Shown here: positions 51,841 to 60,979 of the stretch, one piece after another
Numbering within the stretch: position 1 is the first letter of the stretch
Layout of the letters: each line of letters starts with the position of its first letter
Assembly (NCBI GenBank): GCA_023426125.1
Contig: JAFABI010000025.1
Location: 186,001-250,000 of the forward strand
Direction: 5' to 3'
Origin: Bacillota bacterium
GTDB lineage: Bacteria; Bacillota; Clostridia; Acetivibrionales; DTU013
Length of the DNA stretch: 64,000 nucleotides
Notes under the pieces: generated by a model
The model's database searches: none
What the model was told of the DNA's origin: nothing
Seen by the model: only the letters and a program-made list of their open reading frames with translations
Program-made: the position numbers and the translations under genes

Positions 51841-52812
51841 TTGAATAAAGCATCTGTTATTAGCGATAGAAAGAGAAGTGTTTTACTTGATAACCATACG
51901 AATATCAATAGGCTTGCAGCAAAGCTGCGGAAAGATAAAGCGCTATATTTCATTTTATTTCCGGGTATTGCGTTCTTTATTATTTTTCACTATATTCCCA
52001 TGTATGGAGCTGTCATTGCATTTAAGGATTTTAGAGCAATGCAAGGAATATGGGGGAGTCCATGGGTAGGCTTTAAGCATTTCGTGGACTTTTTCCAATA
52101 TCCCGGCTTCTTGACAATACTTGCGAATACTTTGGTAATCAGCTTATATAAAATTTTATACGGGTTTCCGGCTCCGATCATTCTTGCGCTCCTATTGAAC
52201 GAGATCCGAAAAGCAGCCTTCAAACGAACAATCCAGACCATTTCATATCTTCCTCACTTTCTTTCCTGGGTTGTTATTGCAGGATTAGCGGCAAAAATGC
52301 TATCTCCCTCCAGCGGAACTGTAAACATGTTTATCAAATCGCTCGGGATTGAGCCTATCTACTTTATGGCAGAGCCTCAATGCTTCAGGTCTATTCTGGT
52401 GGTAACGGACATATGGAAAGAGATCGGTTGGGGATCTATTATATATTTAGCTGCACTGTCAAATATAGATATACAGCTGTATGAAGCTGCTATCGTTGAC
52501 GGCGCAAGCAAATGGAAGCAATTATGGTCTATCACTTTGCCTACAATCTCTACCACAATTGTCATTATGCTTATTTTGAGAGTCGGAGGCATTATGAATG
52601 CAGGCTTCGAGCAAATTTTTATGATGTATTCACCCAACGTGTATTCTGTCTCGGATATTATTGATACCTTTGTTTACCGAAGTGGCCTTGAAAGTGCAAA
52701 ATACAGCTTTGCTACTGCAGTAGGCCTCTTTAAATCAGTAATCGGATTTATACTAATTGTTGTTACAAATCGTGTAAGTAAAATGTTCGACGAAAATAAC
52801 GGTATCTGGTAA
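51841..52812 (+). CDS. Sugar ABC transporter permease (LplB type)
   Basis: A 323-residue membrane protein. The start is the TTG at 51841, 6 bases after TAGGAGTG; the longer upstream frame (from 51637) lacks a ribosome site and reads as non-coding. Helices begin with ALYFILFPGIAFFIIFHYIP; the EAA loop is EAAIVDGASKWKQLWSITLP. LplB-type permeases import oligosaccharides using a shared ATPase. Confidence 0.92.
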   Translation: MNKASVISDRKRSVLLDNHTNINRLAAKLRKDKALYFILFPGIAFFIIFHYIPMYGAVIAFKDFRAMQGIWGSPWVGFKHFVDFFQYPGFLTILANTLVISLYKILYGFPAPIILALLLNEIRKAAFKRTIQTISYLPHFLSWVVIAGLAAKMLSPSSGTVNMFIKSLGIEPIYFMAEPQCFRSILVVTDIWKEIGWGSIIYLAALSNIDIQLYEAAIVDGASKWKQLWSITLPTISTTIVIMLILRVGGIMNAGFEQIFMMYSPNVYSVSDIIDTFVYRSGLESAKYSFATAVGLFKSVIGFILIVVTNRVSKMFDENNGIW

Positions 52813-52825
52813 GGAGAAATAGACT

Positions 52826-53692
52826 ATGAAGCAGTCTTCAGGCGAAAAGATTTTCCAGGTTTTTGACGTATGCTTCCTTTGTTTACTGGCAATTACTACA
52901 TTGTACCCAATGATAAATGTCCTTGCCGTCTCTTTCAGCACAAACGAATATGTGATGCGGGGAGAAGTAGCCTTGTTGCCAAAGGGGTTTACATTGACGG
53001 CTTATCATTATCTTTTAAAATTTGACATTATACTGAAGGGTTACAGAAATACATTTTTTATTGTCGCTGTCGGTACAGCCGTCAATTTGCTGCTGACGGC
53101 CATGACAGCTTATGCTTTATCAAAAAAAGACTTGCTGGGACGTACCTTTTTCCTGTTCATGATTGTTTTTACCATGATGTTCAGCGGGGGATTGATTCCT
53201 CACTTTCTCCTTGTTAAGAATCTTGGGTTGATGAATTCACTCTGGGCGCTCATACTTCCTGGCGCAATCAGTGCCTATAACTTGATTATCATGAAAAGCT
53301 TTTTCCAGAGTATACCGCGTGAACTGATTGAGTCTGCAAGAATTGACGGATTAACCGAATTGGGGATCCTGTTCCGGATTGTCATGCCGTTATCCATGGC
53401 AGCGCTGACAACGATCGGCTTGTTTTATGCGGTAGGGCACTGGAACAGCTTCCTTAACGCGGTTATGTATATTAGCCAAAAGGATAAATGGCCTCTTCAG
53501 GTTGTCCTGAGAGATATCCTTTTTTTTGCCAACACGATGGAAGCCTCTTCTCAGGATAGTGGGGCAGAAATACCGCTTGAACCGTTAAAAATGGCTACAA
53601 TTATTGCAACTACCGCACCAATCCTTGTTATTTATCCGTTTATCCAGAAGTATTTCGTAAAGGGTATAATGATCGGATCAGTCAAGGGTTAG
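52826..53692 (+). CDS. Sugar ABC transporter permease (YtcP/LplC type)
   Basis: A 288-residue membrane protein; the EAA loop is ESARIDGLTELGILFRIVMP and the C-terminus IQKYFVKGIMIGSVKG is the family's signature end. AGGAG precedes the ATG. Partner of the LplB-type permease 13 bases upstream. Confidence 0.93.
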   Translation: MKQSSGEKIFQVFDVCFLCLLAITTLYPMINVLAVSFSTNEYVMRGEVALLPKGFTLTAYHYLLKFDIILKGYRNTFFIVAVGTAVNLLLTAMTAYALSKKDLLGRTFFLFMIVFTMMFSGGLIPHFLLVKNLGLMNSLWALILPGAISAYNLIIMKSFFQSIPRELIESARIDGLTELGILFRIVMPLSMAALTTIGLFYAVGHWNSFLNAVMYISQKDKWPLQVVLRDILFFANTMEASSQDSGAEIPLEPLKMATIIATTAPILVIYPFIQKYFVKGIMIGSVKG

Positions 53693-53700
53693 TTGAATGT

Positions 53701-53722
53701 TGAATGTTGTACTATCAACATT
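53701..53722 (+). other. Small hairpin between permease and lipoprotein genes
   Basis: AATGTTG and CAACATT form a 7-bp stem with a 6-base loop just after the permease stop; possibly an mRNA processing or stability element. No T-run. Confidence 0.35.
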
Positions 53723-53749
53723 AATAAATAAATGAAAGGGGAATAATTA

Positions 53750-55348
53750 ATGAAAAAAGCGGTCAAAGTTATCTCTTTGCTACTTTCCGTACTAGTCGTT
53801 GCATCAGGGATGGCAGGATGCACAAGCAAAAGCGGTGACGGAAATGCTCCGGCCTCTTCAACAGCTCCAACACAAACAGCTCCAACACAAGCAACAACCG
53901 GCAAGGACCAAAAACCCGCACAACTCAGTCTTTTCTTTGACACTCCAAAAACCAACCTGGACAGAAACAATTGTACCATGATCCGGGAAATTGAAAAGAG
54001 GACCAATACGAAACTCACCGTATCGGAAGCTCCCAGCGGTCAGGGTAAGGAAAAACTAAACATGCTGATTGCCGCAGGAGAGGCGCCTGACCTGATAAGA
54101 GTTGATACAAACTATACCCTTATCAACATGCACGGGATACAAGGCGCAATACAATCTTACGACGAACTTATGGACCAATACATGCCGAATATGAAAAAGG
54201 CATTAAATAAGGATGCATTAATGAAACTCAAGGCATCCGACAATAAGCTTTATCTCGCACCGATCATAAGGGACACGGGGTATAGCAACTTTTTTATACG
54301 GCAGGACTGGCTTGACAACTTAAGTATGAAAGCTCCGAGTACCCTGGATGAGTATAGTGACGTATTAAAGGCTTTTACCGAAGAAGATCCGGATGAAAAC
54401 GGCAAGAAAGATACCATCGGCACAAGCATGATAGAAAACTTACAGTGGTATGAACTCATTTCTGGCCCCTTTGGACTGCCATTCGCCGATTGGATCCCCG
54501 CAGATGACGGATCGTTGATTTTCTCATCTGTTCATCCAAAAATGAAAGAGGCCCTGGCTTTTGGTGTCAAGCTTTATAAAGACGGGGTGATGGATCGTGA
54601 ATTTGCGACCTTGAAAAGAGCCCAGTTTGATGAGAGCCTCTATAATAGTAAATATGGTCTTATCCTTAGTTCCAGTTCCGCGGCTGTAAAGGCACAGCAG
54701 AACATACAGAAGACTGTGCCGGACGCAAAGCTGGTAGCATTCGCACCACCTACGGCTTCTGGCACTGAGAAGGGGATATCCGGTGTTTCCAGCATCATGG
54801 AGGATACAAACGGTAAATCATTTACCGGATATATTTCCATATCCAAGACTTCCAAGCAGATAGAGAAGGCCGCAGAATTTGTTGATGCATTCTACACAGA
54901 AGAAATGGGTATGCTTCAGACTTTTGGAATCGAGGGGGTTCATTATACAAAAGAAGGGGATGCGCCAAAGTATAAACCGGAGTATTACGGCAACGGATCG
55001 GACAAATCCGAAGCAAGAGTCAAAGAAGGTTTGTGGGATGCTTTTAATGTGGCAGGAATTATCGACCAGAAAAAATACGGCTGGTCTCAGGTATTCCCGG
55101 AGGATACCATCAAATATATGACTGCTTCCACTGAAAATACTCTCCCGAAGTTAGTTTTCTTCGCTACTCCTACCGGGGATTCTTCAGGGCCGGAGATTGA
55201 CAAGACACAGAAAGAGTTCTTTACCAAAATCCTTATGGGAGGTATCTCATTAGATGACGGATGGAACCAATGGCTGAAGGAATTTGACAGGCTGAGTGGA
55301 TCCAAATGGACCCAGGAAGTAAATGAGATTTATAAATCAAGAAAATAA
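53750..55348 (+). CDS. Extracellular sugar-binding lipoprotein (LplA/YtcQ type)
   Basis: A 532-residue solute-binding protein. The signal peptide ends in the lipobox GMAGC (about residue 24), followed by a Ser/Pro/Thr linker with a repeated TAPTQ. The mature part has LSLFFDTPKTNLDRNN, MLIAAGEAPDLIRVD and WLDNLSMKAPSTLDEYSDVL with the EEDPDENGKKDTIG calcium-loop-like segment typical of this long binding-protein class. AAAGGGG precedes the ATG. Third gene of the transporter; ligand unknown. Confidence 0.92.
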   Translation: MKKAVKVISLLLSVLVVASGMAGCTSKSGDGNAPASSTAPTQTAPTQATTGKDQKPAQLSLFFDTPKTNLDRNNCTMIREIEKRTNTKLTVSEAPSGQGKEKLNMLIAAGEAPDLIRVDTNYTLINMHGIQGAIQSYDELMDQYMPNMKKALNKDALMKLKASDNKLYLAPIIRDTGYSNFFIRQDWLDNLSMKAPSTLDEYSDVLKAFTEEDPDENGKKDTIGTSMIENLQWYELISGPFGLPFADWIPADDGSLIFSSVHPKMKEALAFGVKLYKDGVMDREFATLKRAQFDESLYNSKYGLILSSSSAAVKAQQNIQKTVPDAKLVAFAPPTASGTEKGISGVSSIMEDTNGKSFTGYISISKTSKQIEKAAEFVDAFYTEEMGMLQTFGIEGVHYTKEGDAPKYKPEYYGNGSDKSEARVKEGLWDAFNVAGIIDQKKYGWSQVFPEDTIKYMTASTENTLPKLVFFATPTGDSSGPEIDKTQKEFFTKILMGGISLDDGWNQWLKEFDRLSGSKWTQEVNEIYKSRK

Positions 55349-55401
55349 TGTAAATATAAATTTGGTAAGAATCTCTTCATAGCTTTAAATACAGTAGATC
55401 A

Positions 55402-55472
55402 CAATTGCCAATGTTATTTAAAAAGAAAATATTAAATGGCATTGGCAATATTTTCACCGGCGCTTAATAAAA
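55402..55472. repeat. Hairpin after the lipoprotein gene
   Basis: TTGCCAATGTTATTT and AAATGGCATTGGCAA are imperfect complements, followed by TATTTTCACCGGCGCTTA, whose end resembles the 3' end of the covarying family (GCCAGTGCTTA). It may be a terminator or a degenerate seventh member. Confidence 0.4.
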
Positions 55473-55497
55473 GTATAAAATGCATAGGAGACCGCAT

Positions 55498-55623
55498 ATG
55501 GATAAAAATAATAGGACAACCCGTACCGAATTTCCTTTAGTTCTAATTAAGGCACAGGTTTATATGGATCAGTGCTTTGCCCCCGGGATTCATGATGTGA
55601 ATCGTGATAATAAAAGGTTATAG
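55498..55623 (+). CDS. Short ORF, possible remnant
   Basis: A 41-codon frame with ATAGGAG 9 bases before its ATG. No family is recognised. It lies where the next gene of the transport operon would be expected, so it may be the start of a deleted gene. Confidence 0.25.
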   Translation: MDKNNRTTRTEFPLVLIKAQVYMDQCFAPGIHDVNRDNKRL

Positions 55624-55783
55624 CTTTTATTCAGTTGCAGGGATCAAGGATTCCTTTAGGAATTCTTACTTGGGAATAATATTCATGCGTTTGTACTGAT
55701 ACTGCTGCTGTACCTTAATGGAACAAGGAGGTCATATGGCAAAGATTGCGTAGTACATATCACATGGACGAAAGGGGAGAGGT

Positions 55784-56092
55784 ATGTACCGGAAGATGGC
55801 TGTATGTTATTTTGGTGATTTTGTTCGGAGCTATGCTTTTGCTAAATTCAGGCTTCCCTTCAGGGATCAGATATTCTTCGGATTCATTATTGTCATGCTG
55901 ATGCCTTACCAGGTGACGCTTGTGCCTAATTACATTATATTGAACAAAATGAACCTGCTGGGCTCTTATCTTGCCATTATTTTGCCCGGTGTTTTTTCTA
56001 CCTTTGGGGTGTTCCTGCTGAGGCAGTTCTTCGGGGAATACCCGATGAATACTGTGAGTCTGCCAGGGGGGGGAATATGTGCTTTTTCATAA
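55784..56092 (+). pseudogene. Truncated MalG-type sugar permease
   Basis: About 80 residues match the middle of a MalG-type permease: RSYAFAKFRLPFRDQIFFGF, MLMPYQVTLVPNYIILNKMN and LPGVFSTFGVFLLRQFF. The N-terminal helices are missing, and after FFGEYPMN the frame leaves the family where an EAA loop (PxELxEAARIDG) should follow. Both ends are lost; it is different in type from the intact YtcP-like permease upstream, so it comes from another transporter. Confidence 0.8.
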
Positions 56093-56109
56093 TTGCCCAT
56101 CATGTATCC

Positions 56110-57375
56110 TTACTTTGCAATTTTCCGCATCAACTTCTTTATTAGTTTTCCTATATTCACCAGGAACAAAATGACTTCAAGAACCAGCAGGAAGATGACC
56201 AGATAAAAAATATCCTTGTTTTCCAGCATCTTTTTCTTTGCCGACGAAAGGAAGTCCTCCGGCGGAACGATTTCTTCCGAGGGATACAGGTTGATGTTGA
56301 TCACCGTATTATCCGTCAGAATATAAGTTGCAGAGCCGGCGATGGTGGATTTTTTTACAGGGGACTTAAGATCGGACTTTGTGCTGTATTCCCTGATAAA
56401 GCTTTCGCCCGAAGGATGGACATAATAGATGTCTTCGGTGCTTATAAGCTTGACTTCATTGCCTTCCAGCGGAACAGTTTTCAAAACCTCATTTTTTTTG
56501 ACAAGGAGACTTTTCTTATAGCTTTTGAAACCATAATCAAAGATGGCGACGGCGCTGTCGAAGAGTTTTTTGTCGGGGGGAGAGTCAAGAATAATGCATA
56601 CCAGTCTCATATTGCCCCGGGTGACCGTAGCAATCAAGGTCTGCCGGTCTTTTTCATTATATCCGGTTTTACCTCCGTCCGTACCGTCATAGCTGAAGAA
56701 AAGCTGGTTCTGGCTGCTCAATACGGTGGCCTTTCCGTCCGGGCCGCTCCAGGGACGAATCTGCGCTCCAAAGATTCTGTTGAAAACCGGGTTCTTCAAG
56801 GCATAATTCATAAAAAGCAGGATATCGTCGGCAGTGGTGAATTGATTTTCATCAAACAAACCTGTAGGATTGGTAAAGTGCGTATTTTTCATCATCAGCC
56901 TGGCAGAGGTTTCATTCATTTTTGCAACGAATTTTCCCGTGTCGCCCGCAGTGTGTTCCGCAACAGCTTTTGCAGCGTCGTTTGCAGAGGTCAGCATAAT
57001 CCCGTAAAGGAGCTCCTCAAGGGTGTATTTTTCGCCGACTTCAAGGCTGAGAGCCGATCCTTCCGCATCAACGGAATCCTTGCTGATGGTGACGTTCGCA
57101 CCGAGATTTCCGGATTCTATTGCGATGAGAATGGTCATAAGCTTGCTGAGAGCGGCAATATGCAAAGATTCCGAAGTATTTTTCCCATAGAGTACCTGGC
57201 CGCGCTCGGTTTCGGAAAGAATTACCGAAACAGCCGTTGTTTCAGGAACGCCTTCAGGCCAAAGACGTGCAGATCCGGTATCTATCTCCGCCGGAACGGC
57301 AAAGGATACCGAGCTGCACATTACGATAACCGATAGAATCGATATAATAAGCCTTGTGGCAGTCCTGCCCTTCAT
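56110..57375 (-). CDS. DacF-like D-alanyl-D-alanine carboxypeptidase homologue, nucleophile Ser replaced
   Basis: A 421-residue exported protein of the PBP5/DacF (S11) family, with a signal peptide, a peptidase domain and a C-terminal membrane helix (IFYLVIFLLVLEVILFLVNI). The SxN motif (LTSANDAAKAV) and KTG motif (DGGKTGYNEKDRQ) are intact. Where the SxxK motif is expected (PAS-T-K-type), the protein reads HIAALSKLMT: Lys78 is there but the nucleophile position is Ala75 (GCT, complement of 57151-57153). It may therefore be inactive in transpeptide hydrolysis and act as a binding or regulatory protein. ATG at 57375 is chosen for GGGAGG 5 bases upstream. Downstream of glgP on the same strand. 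Confidence 0.88.
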   Translation of the reverse strand: MKGRTATRLIISILSVIVMCSSVSFAVPAEIDTGSARLWPEGVPETTAVSVILSETERGQVLYGKNTSESLHIAALSKLMTILIAIESGNLGANVTISKDSVDAEGSALSLEVGEKYTLEELLYGIMLTSANDAAKAVAEHTAGDTGKFVAKMNETSARLMMKNTHFTNPTGLFDENQFTTADDILLFMNYALKNPVFNRIFGAQIRPWSGPDGKATVLSSQNQLFFSYDGTDGGKTGYNEKDRQTLIATVTRGNMRLVCIILDSPPDKKLFDSAVAIFDYGFKSYKKSLLVKKNEVLKTVPLEGNEVKLISTEDIYYVHPSGESFIREYSTKSDLKSPVKKSTIAGSATYILTDNTVININLYPSEEIVPPEDFLSSAKKKMLENKDIFYLVIFLLVLEVILFLVNIGKLIKKLMRKIAK

Positions 57376-57496
57376 TTTTCCTCCCAAAATACGGATATTC
57401 ATCAGCATTTCTCTGCTATTCGGGGTATCAACTATCCGTTAATCATTATAGTGTTATTTAAAATTTTCGTCAATCACAGGTCTTTCAAAAATTAAT

Positions 57497-60148
57497 TTAT
57501 TGAACCACCCATCTTATCAATGCCATGTCGAATTTGTTGATAAGATCCGGATGATAGGGGATGACTCTGAAGGTATAGCCGTATTCTCCGCCTTCCAGGA
57601 GCCTGATGTCGGCAGAATACCGGTAGGTCCCCGGGCTGGTCGCAAGCTGCGCTTGCTGCTCGCCCATGCATCCTGGGCTGGTCGATGACTTTGTCATCTG
57701 CTCGCCCATGCATCCCGGATCAAGCTTTTCAACGACGTTCATTTCGGCAATTTCAGGGTTTTCCACACTGCCGTCTGCATTAAAGGTTCCATAGTACAGC
57801 TCTACTTTTACACTTTCCGGTTCAATCGCTCCAAGGGTGACAGTGGCAAAAAGAGTGATGCTCTCCCCTGACATGGACTTTCGGTCCTGAAGCATGTTCA
57901 TTGCCTTCAAGGCCAGTATTTGCACCTGCGGCCAGTTCTTTTCAATGTGGGATTTCCAGTCTGTGAGCCTGTGCACAAAGCCATAGCTGCTGGATAAAAT
58001 CCTATCCACCCTTTCCATAGAGGTAAGGTACATGTTTTCGGTATATTCCTGGAGCATCCTGTGGGTGCTGAACCGGTGTGTCAGCGACTTAATGGATTCC
58101 TTCATAACTTTGACCCATTTTACCGGAAGATTGTTCCCGTTTCTTTCAAAAAACATGGGAATAATTTGTTTTTCCAGAATTTCATAGATGGATTCGCTGT
58201 CCGCATTGTCCTGGAAATACTCGTTGTCGTAATAGGTGTCATCGCCGATTGCCCATCCGTTGGTGCCGTTATAGCCTTCGCACCACCACCCGTCCAGTAT
58301 GCTGAAGTTGACAACTCCGTTGATGCAAACCTTCTGGCCGCTGGTGCCGCTGGCTTCCAGCGGCCTTCTGGGATTATTCAGCCATATGTCCACGCCCTGG
58401 ACCAGATTCCGCGCAAGGGTCATATTGTAGTTCTCCACCAGGATCACCTTGCCCCGGAAGCCTTCCTCCCTTGAAATGTCGTTGATATTTTTTATGACTT
58501 CGTGGGCAGGTCTGTCCGCAGGGTGCGCTTTTCCGGCGAAGATGATCTGTACGGGCATGTCGGGCTTATTCAGGATTTTCTTGATCCGTTCCACATCCCT
58601 GAAGATCAGGTTTGCCCTTTTATAGGTTGCAAATCTTCTTGCAAAACCAATGGTAAGCGCGTTGGGGTCCAGGATGGTTTCGGCGCTTTTTATGCTTTCC
58701 ATCGGTTCTCCGTTGATAAGCCTCTGTTCTTTAAGCTTTGTCCTGACAAAGCCGATCATTTTGGATTTAAGCGCACAATGGATGCTCCACAGTTCTTCCT
58801 CGGGGATATTGTCGATATTGTCCCAGACTTCCTTCTCGTACAGCCTTTCCTTCCAGTCACTGTCCAGGTATTTGTCATAAAGGTATTTGTAATTGGGAGA
58901 AAGCCATGTAAGGGTATGTATGCCGTTGGTGATATGGTTTATCGGTACCTCATCCTCCGGGATTCCCGCCCAGAGATTGTTGAAAATACTCCGCGTGACT
59001 GCGCCGTGCAGTTCGCTTACGCCGTTTTTTTGCCCGGCCAGAGACATGGCCAGCACCGTCATGTTGAAATTTTGGTTGTCGCTGACTTTCAATCCCAGGT
59101 CGAGGAACTCATGCCTGCTGATACCCAGGGTACCCCAGAAATTGCTGAAATATTTGTCGATCATCTGGAGGGGGAATACATCGTTGCCCGCGGGCACAGG
59201 CGTATGGGTGGTGAATATGACGGAAGACGATACCACCTCTTTGGCCTGCTTGAAGGGCAGGCCCTTCTGAACCACCAGCTTCCGTATCAATTCAAGCCCC
59301 ATGAAGGAGGAGTGGCCTTCGTTCATATGATAGACAGTGGCAGTTATGCCTAAGGCCTCCAGGACCTTCACTCCGCCGATCCCGAGGAATATTTCCTGCT
59401 GGATCCTGGTCTCCTGGTCGCCGCCGTAAAGCCTGGCGGTCAGCCATCTGTCCTGGGCGCTGTTCTGTTCCACGTCGGTGTCCATCAAATAGATGGACAC
59501 GCGGCCGACCTTTACCTGCCAGATGGCCGCATATACCATCCTGCCCGGCAGCTCAAGGTTGATAAGGATTTTTTCACCATTTTTGTCCAGGACGGGCTTA
59601 ACGGGAAGATGGCTGACATTCAAATCCGTAAAGTTGGTTTCCTGCCACCCGTCTTTGTTGATGTGCTGGCTGAAATACCCCTGCTTATAAAAAAGTCCTA
59701 TGGCAGTAAAGGGAATACCCAGATCACTGGCAGATTTGCAGTGATCGCCCGACAAAACCCCCAGTCCGCCGGAATAAATAGGAAGGACTTCGTTCAAGCC
59801 GTATTCCGCTGAAAAATAAGCTACCCGATGGTCCTTTCGGTCAGGATGCGTCCGGGCAAACCAGGTATCGCCTTTGTCCAAATAAGCGTCAAAGGCAGCG
59901 GCAATCTCATCATACCGTTTCATATATTCCGGATCGTTCAGCTTTTGTTCCAGTTTTTTCTGACTGACTTCCCGGATGAACCTTACCGGATTTTTTCCAA
60001 GCTTTTCCCAGAGGGGCAAATCGATTTCCCTGTAAAGGTCGATGGCCTCGGAATTCCATGACCACCACAGATTATATGCGATATCCTCAAGTCTTTTTAA
60101 TCTTTCGGGGATTACTGCCGTTACGGTTATTTTTCCTAAAAGGTACAT
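57497..60148 (-). CDS. glgP: Alpha-glucan (glycogen/maltodextrin) phosphorylase
   Basis: An 883-residue GT35 enzyme of the alpha-glucan phosphorylase type with an N-terminal DUF3417 (LEDIAYNLWWSWNSEAIDLY), releasing glucose 1-phosphate from alpha-1,4-glucans. AYFSAEYGLNEVLPIYSGGL, HMNEGHSSFMGLELI, TNGIHTLTWLSP and the pyridoxal-phosphate region EASGTSGQKVCINGVVNFSI with its Lys are present. ATG at 60148, 6 bases after GGAGG, is preferred over the upstream TTG. The C-terminal region carries two 14-residue repeats (CMGEQ units) from an inserted 42-bp DNA repeat at 57633-57716. dacF-like gene follows 121 bases downstream. Confidence 0.95.
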   Translation of the reverse strand: MYLLGKITVTAVIPERLKRLEDIAYNLWWSWNSEAIDLYREIDLPLWEKLGKNPVRFIREVSQKKLEQKLNDPEYMKRYDEIAAAFDAYLDKGDTWFARTHPDRKDHRVAYFSAEYGLNEVLPIYSGGLGVLSGDHCKSASDLGIPFTAIGLFYKQGYFSQHINKDGWQETNFTDLNVSHLPVKPVLDKNGEKILINLELPGRMVYAAIWQVKVGRVSIYLMDTDVEQNSAQDRWLTARLYGGDQETRIQQEIFLGIGGVKVLEALGITATVYHMNEGHSSFMGLELIRKLVVQKGLPFKQAKEVVSSSVIFTTHTPVPAGNDVFPLQMIDKYFSNFWGTLGISRHEFLDLGLKVSDNQNFNMTVLAMSLAGQKNGVSELHGAVTRSIFNNLWAGIPEDEVPINHITNGIHTLTWLSPNYKYLYDKYLDSDWKERLYEKEVWDNIDNIPEEELWSIHCALKSKMIGFVRTKLKEQRLINGEPMESIKSAETILDPNALTIGFARRFATYKRANLIFRDVERIKKILNKPDMPVQIIFAGKAHPADRPAHEVIKNINDISREEGFRGKVILVENYNMTLARNLVQGVDIWLNNPRRPLEASGTSGQKVCINGVVNFSILDGWWCEGYNGTNGWAIGDDTYYDNEYFQDNADSESIYEILEKQIIPMFFERNGNNLPVKWVKVMKESIKSLTHRFSTHRMLQEYTENMYLTSMERVDRILSSSYGFVHRLTDWKSHIEKNWPQVQILALKAMNMLQDRKSMSGESITLFATVTLGAIEPESVKVELYYGTFNADGSVENPEIAEMNVVEKLDPGCMGEQMTKSSTSPGCMGEQQAQLATSPGTYRYSADIRLLEGGEYGYTFRVIPYHPDLINKFDMALIRWVVQ
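57633..57716. repeat. Two 42-bp repeat units inserted in frame in glgP
   Basis: Unit 1 (57633-57674) and unit 2 (57675-57716) both read GGGCTGGTC, then a 15-base palindromic core, then TGCTCGCCCATGCATCC. The cores differ, GCAAGC-TGC-GCTTGC and GATGAC-TTT-GTCATC, but each keeps perfect 6-bp arms. Being 42 bases long, each unit adds 14 residues without breaking the frame. Confidence 0.85.
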
Positions 60149-60305
60149 CTGCAACCTCCAAATTCTGAATCTTTTTTATTATTATCCATTTTATCATACA
60201 AAATAACCAAATTTTCAATATCCTTGTTAAAGAATTGTTAATTCATCGATTTTTCACCTTATATTTCCACTAGTAAAAAATCCAGTTGCTGCAAAAAATA
60301 GCTGC

Positions 60306-60707
60306 ATGTTAAAACGATTTTTTCTATACGGACTTGCAGGATGGGGAATGGAAATAATCTGGACCGGCCTTGATTCTCTGCGAAGCGGAGATATCACGCT
60401 TACGGGCAATTCAAACCTGTGGATGCTGCTGGTATACGGCCTTGCCGTTTTCCTGGAACCTTTGCACGATATCATACGGGGGTGGAATTTTTTTGTCCGG
60501 GGCATTCTCTGGGTAGTTCTTATCTGGGGCCTGGAATACTCCACCGGACTTTTGCTCCATACGCTCCTTGGGGTATACCCATGGTTTTACAGCGGTCCCC
60601 TGGCGGTGGACGGACTTGTCACCCTTTCCTATGCGCCGGCATGGTTTGTCGCCGGCATGGTTTTCGAACGCATCCACGATACCCTGGACGCATACCGGGT
60701 CGCTTAA
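60306..60707 (+). CDS. CmpB-like small membrane protein (putative ABC-transporter type IV)
   Basis: A 133-residue protein with four hydrophobic segments, starting FFLYGLAGWGMEIIWTGLDS and containing RGILWVVLIWGLEYSTGLLL and APAWFVAGMVFERIHD. This GE...W, E..tG and P.W...G.l.E pattern is that of the putative ABC-transporter type IV (CmpB) family, of unknown role. The ribosome site before the ATG is weak. Flanked by glgP (divergent) and a repeat element. Confidence 0.75.
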   Translation: MLKRFFLYGLAGWGMEIIWTGLDSLRSGDITLTGNSNLWMLLVYGLAVFLEPLHDIIRGWNFFVRGILWVVLIWGLEYSTGLLLHTLLGVYPWFYSGPLAVDGLVTLSYAPAWFVAGMVFERIHDTLDAYRVA

Positions 60708-60720
60708 GAAGCAAAAGAGG

Positions 60721-60833
60721 GCTGTCTTAAAATACGAGGACGCGCAATGCGCGCCCCTACACTACAGGGGAATCAACGTGCGCTGGCCGGAGTTACAGGG
60801 ATTGCCAATGGGCAATCCGCTTTTTAAGACAGC
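60721..60833. repeat. Composite inverted-repeat element
   Basis: Outer arms GCTGTCTTAAAA (60721-60732) and TTTTAAGACAGC (60822-60833) are perfect. Inside are GAGGACGCGCAATGCGCGCC (60736 on) and GATTGCCAATGGGCAATC, another palindrome. Compare 19478-19637. It lies just after the CmpB-like gene. Confidence 0.65.
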
Positions 60834-60846
60834 ACTGATATTTGTG

Positions 60847-60875
60847 TCGAATATTAATATTTTATTAATATTCGA
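60847..60875. promoter_or_regulatory. AT-rich palindrome, possible operator
   Basis: TCGAATATTAATA and TATTAATATTCGA form 13-bp perfect arms around TTT, about 105 bases before the NAGPA gene start. No T-run follows, and the length suits a repressor site. Confidence 0.45.
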
Positions 60876-60979
60876 TGCAAACCATTTCAACAAAGAAAAA
60901 AATAGTTTATTATATTTAGAGGTATAGCCGGAAGACAATAGAGCGGTTATATGAAAAATATACGGGGTGGTTTATTTTT

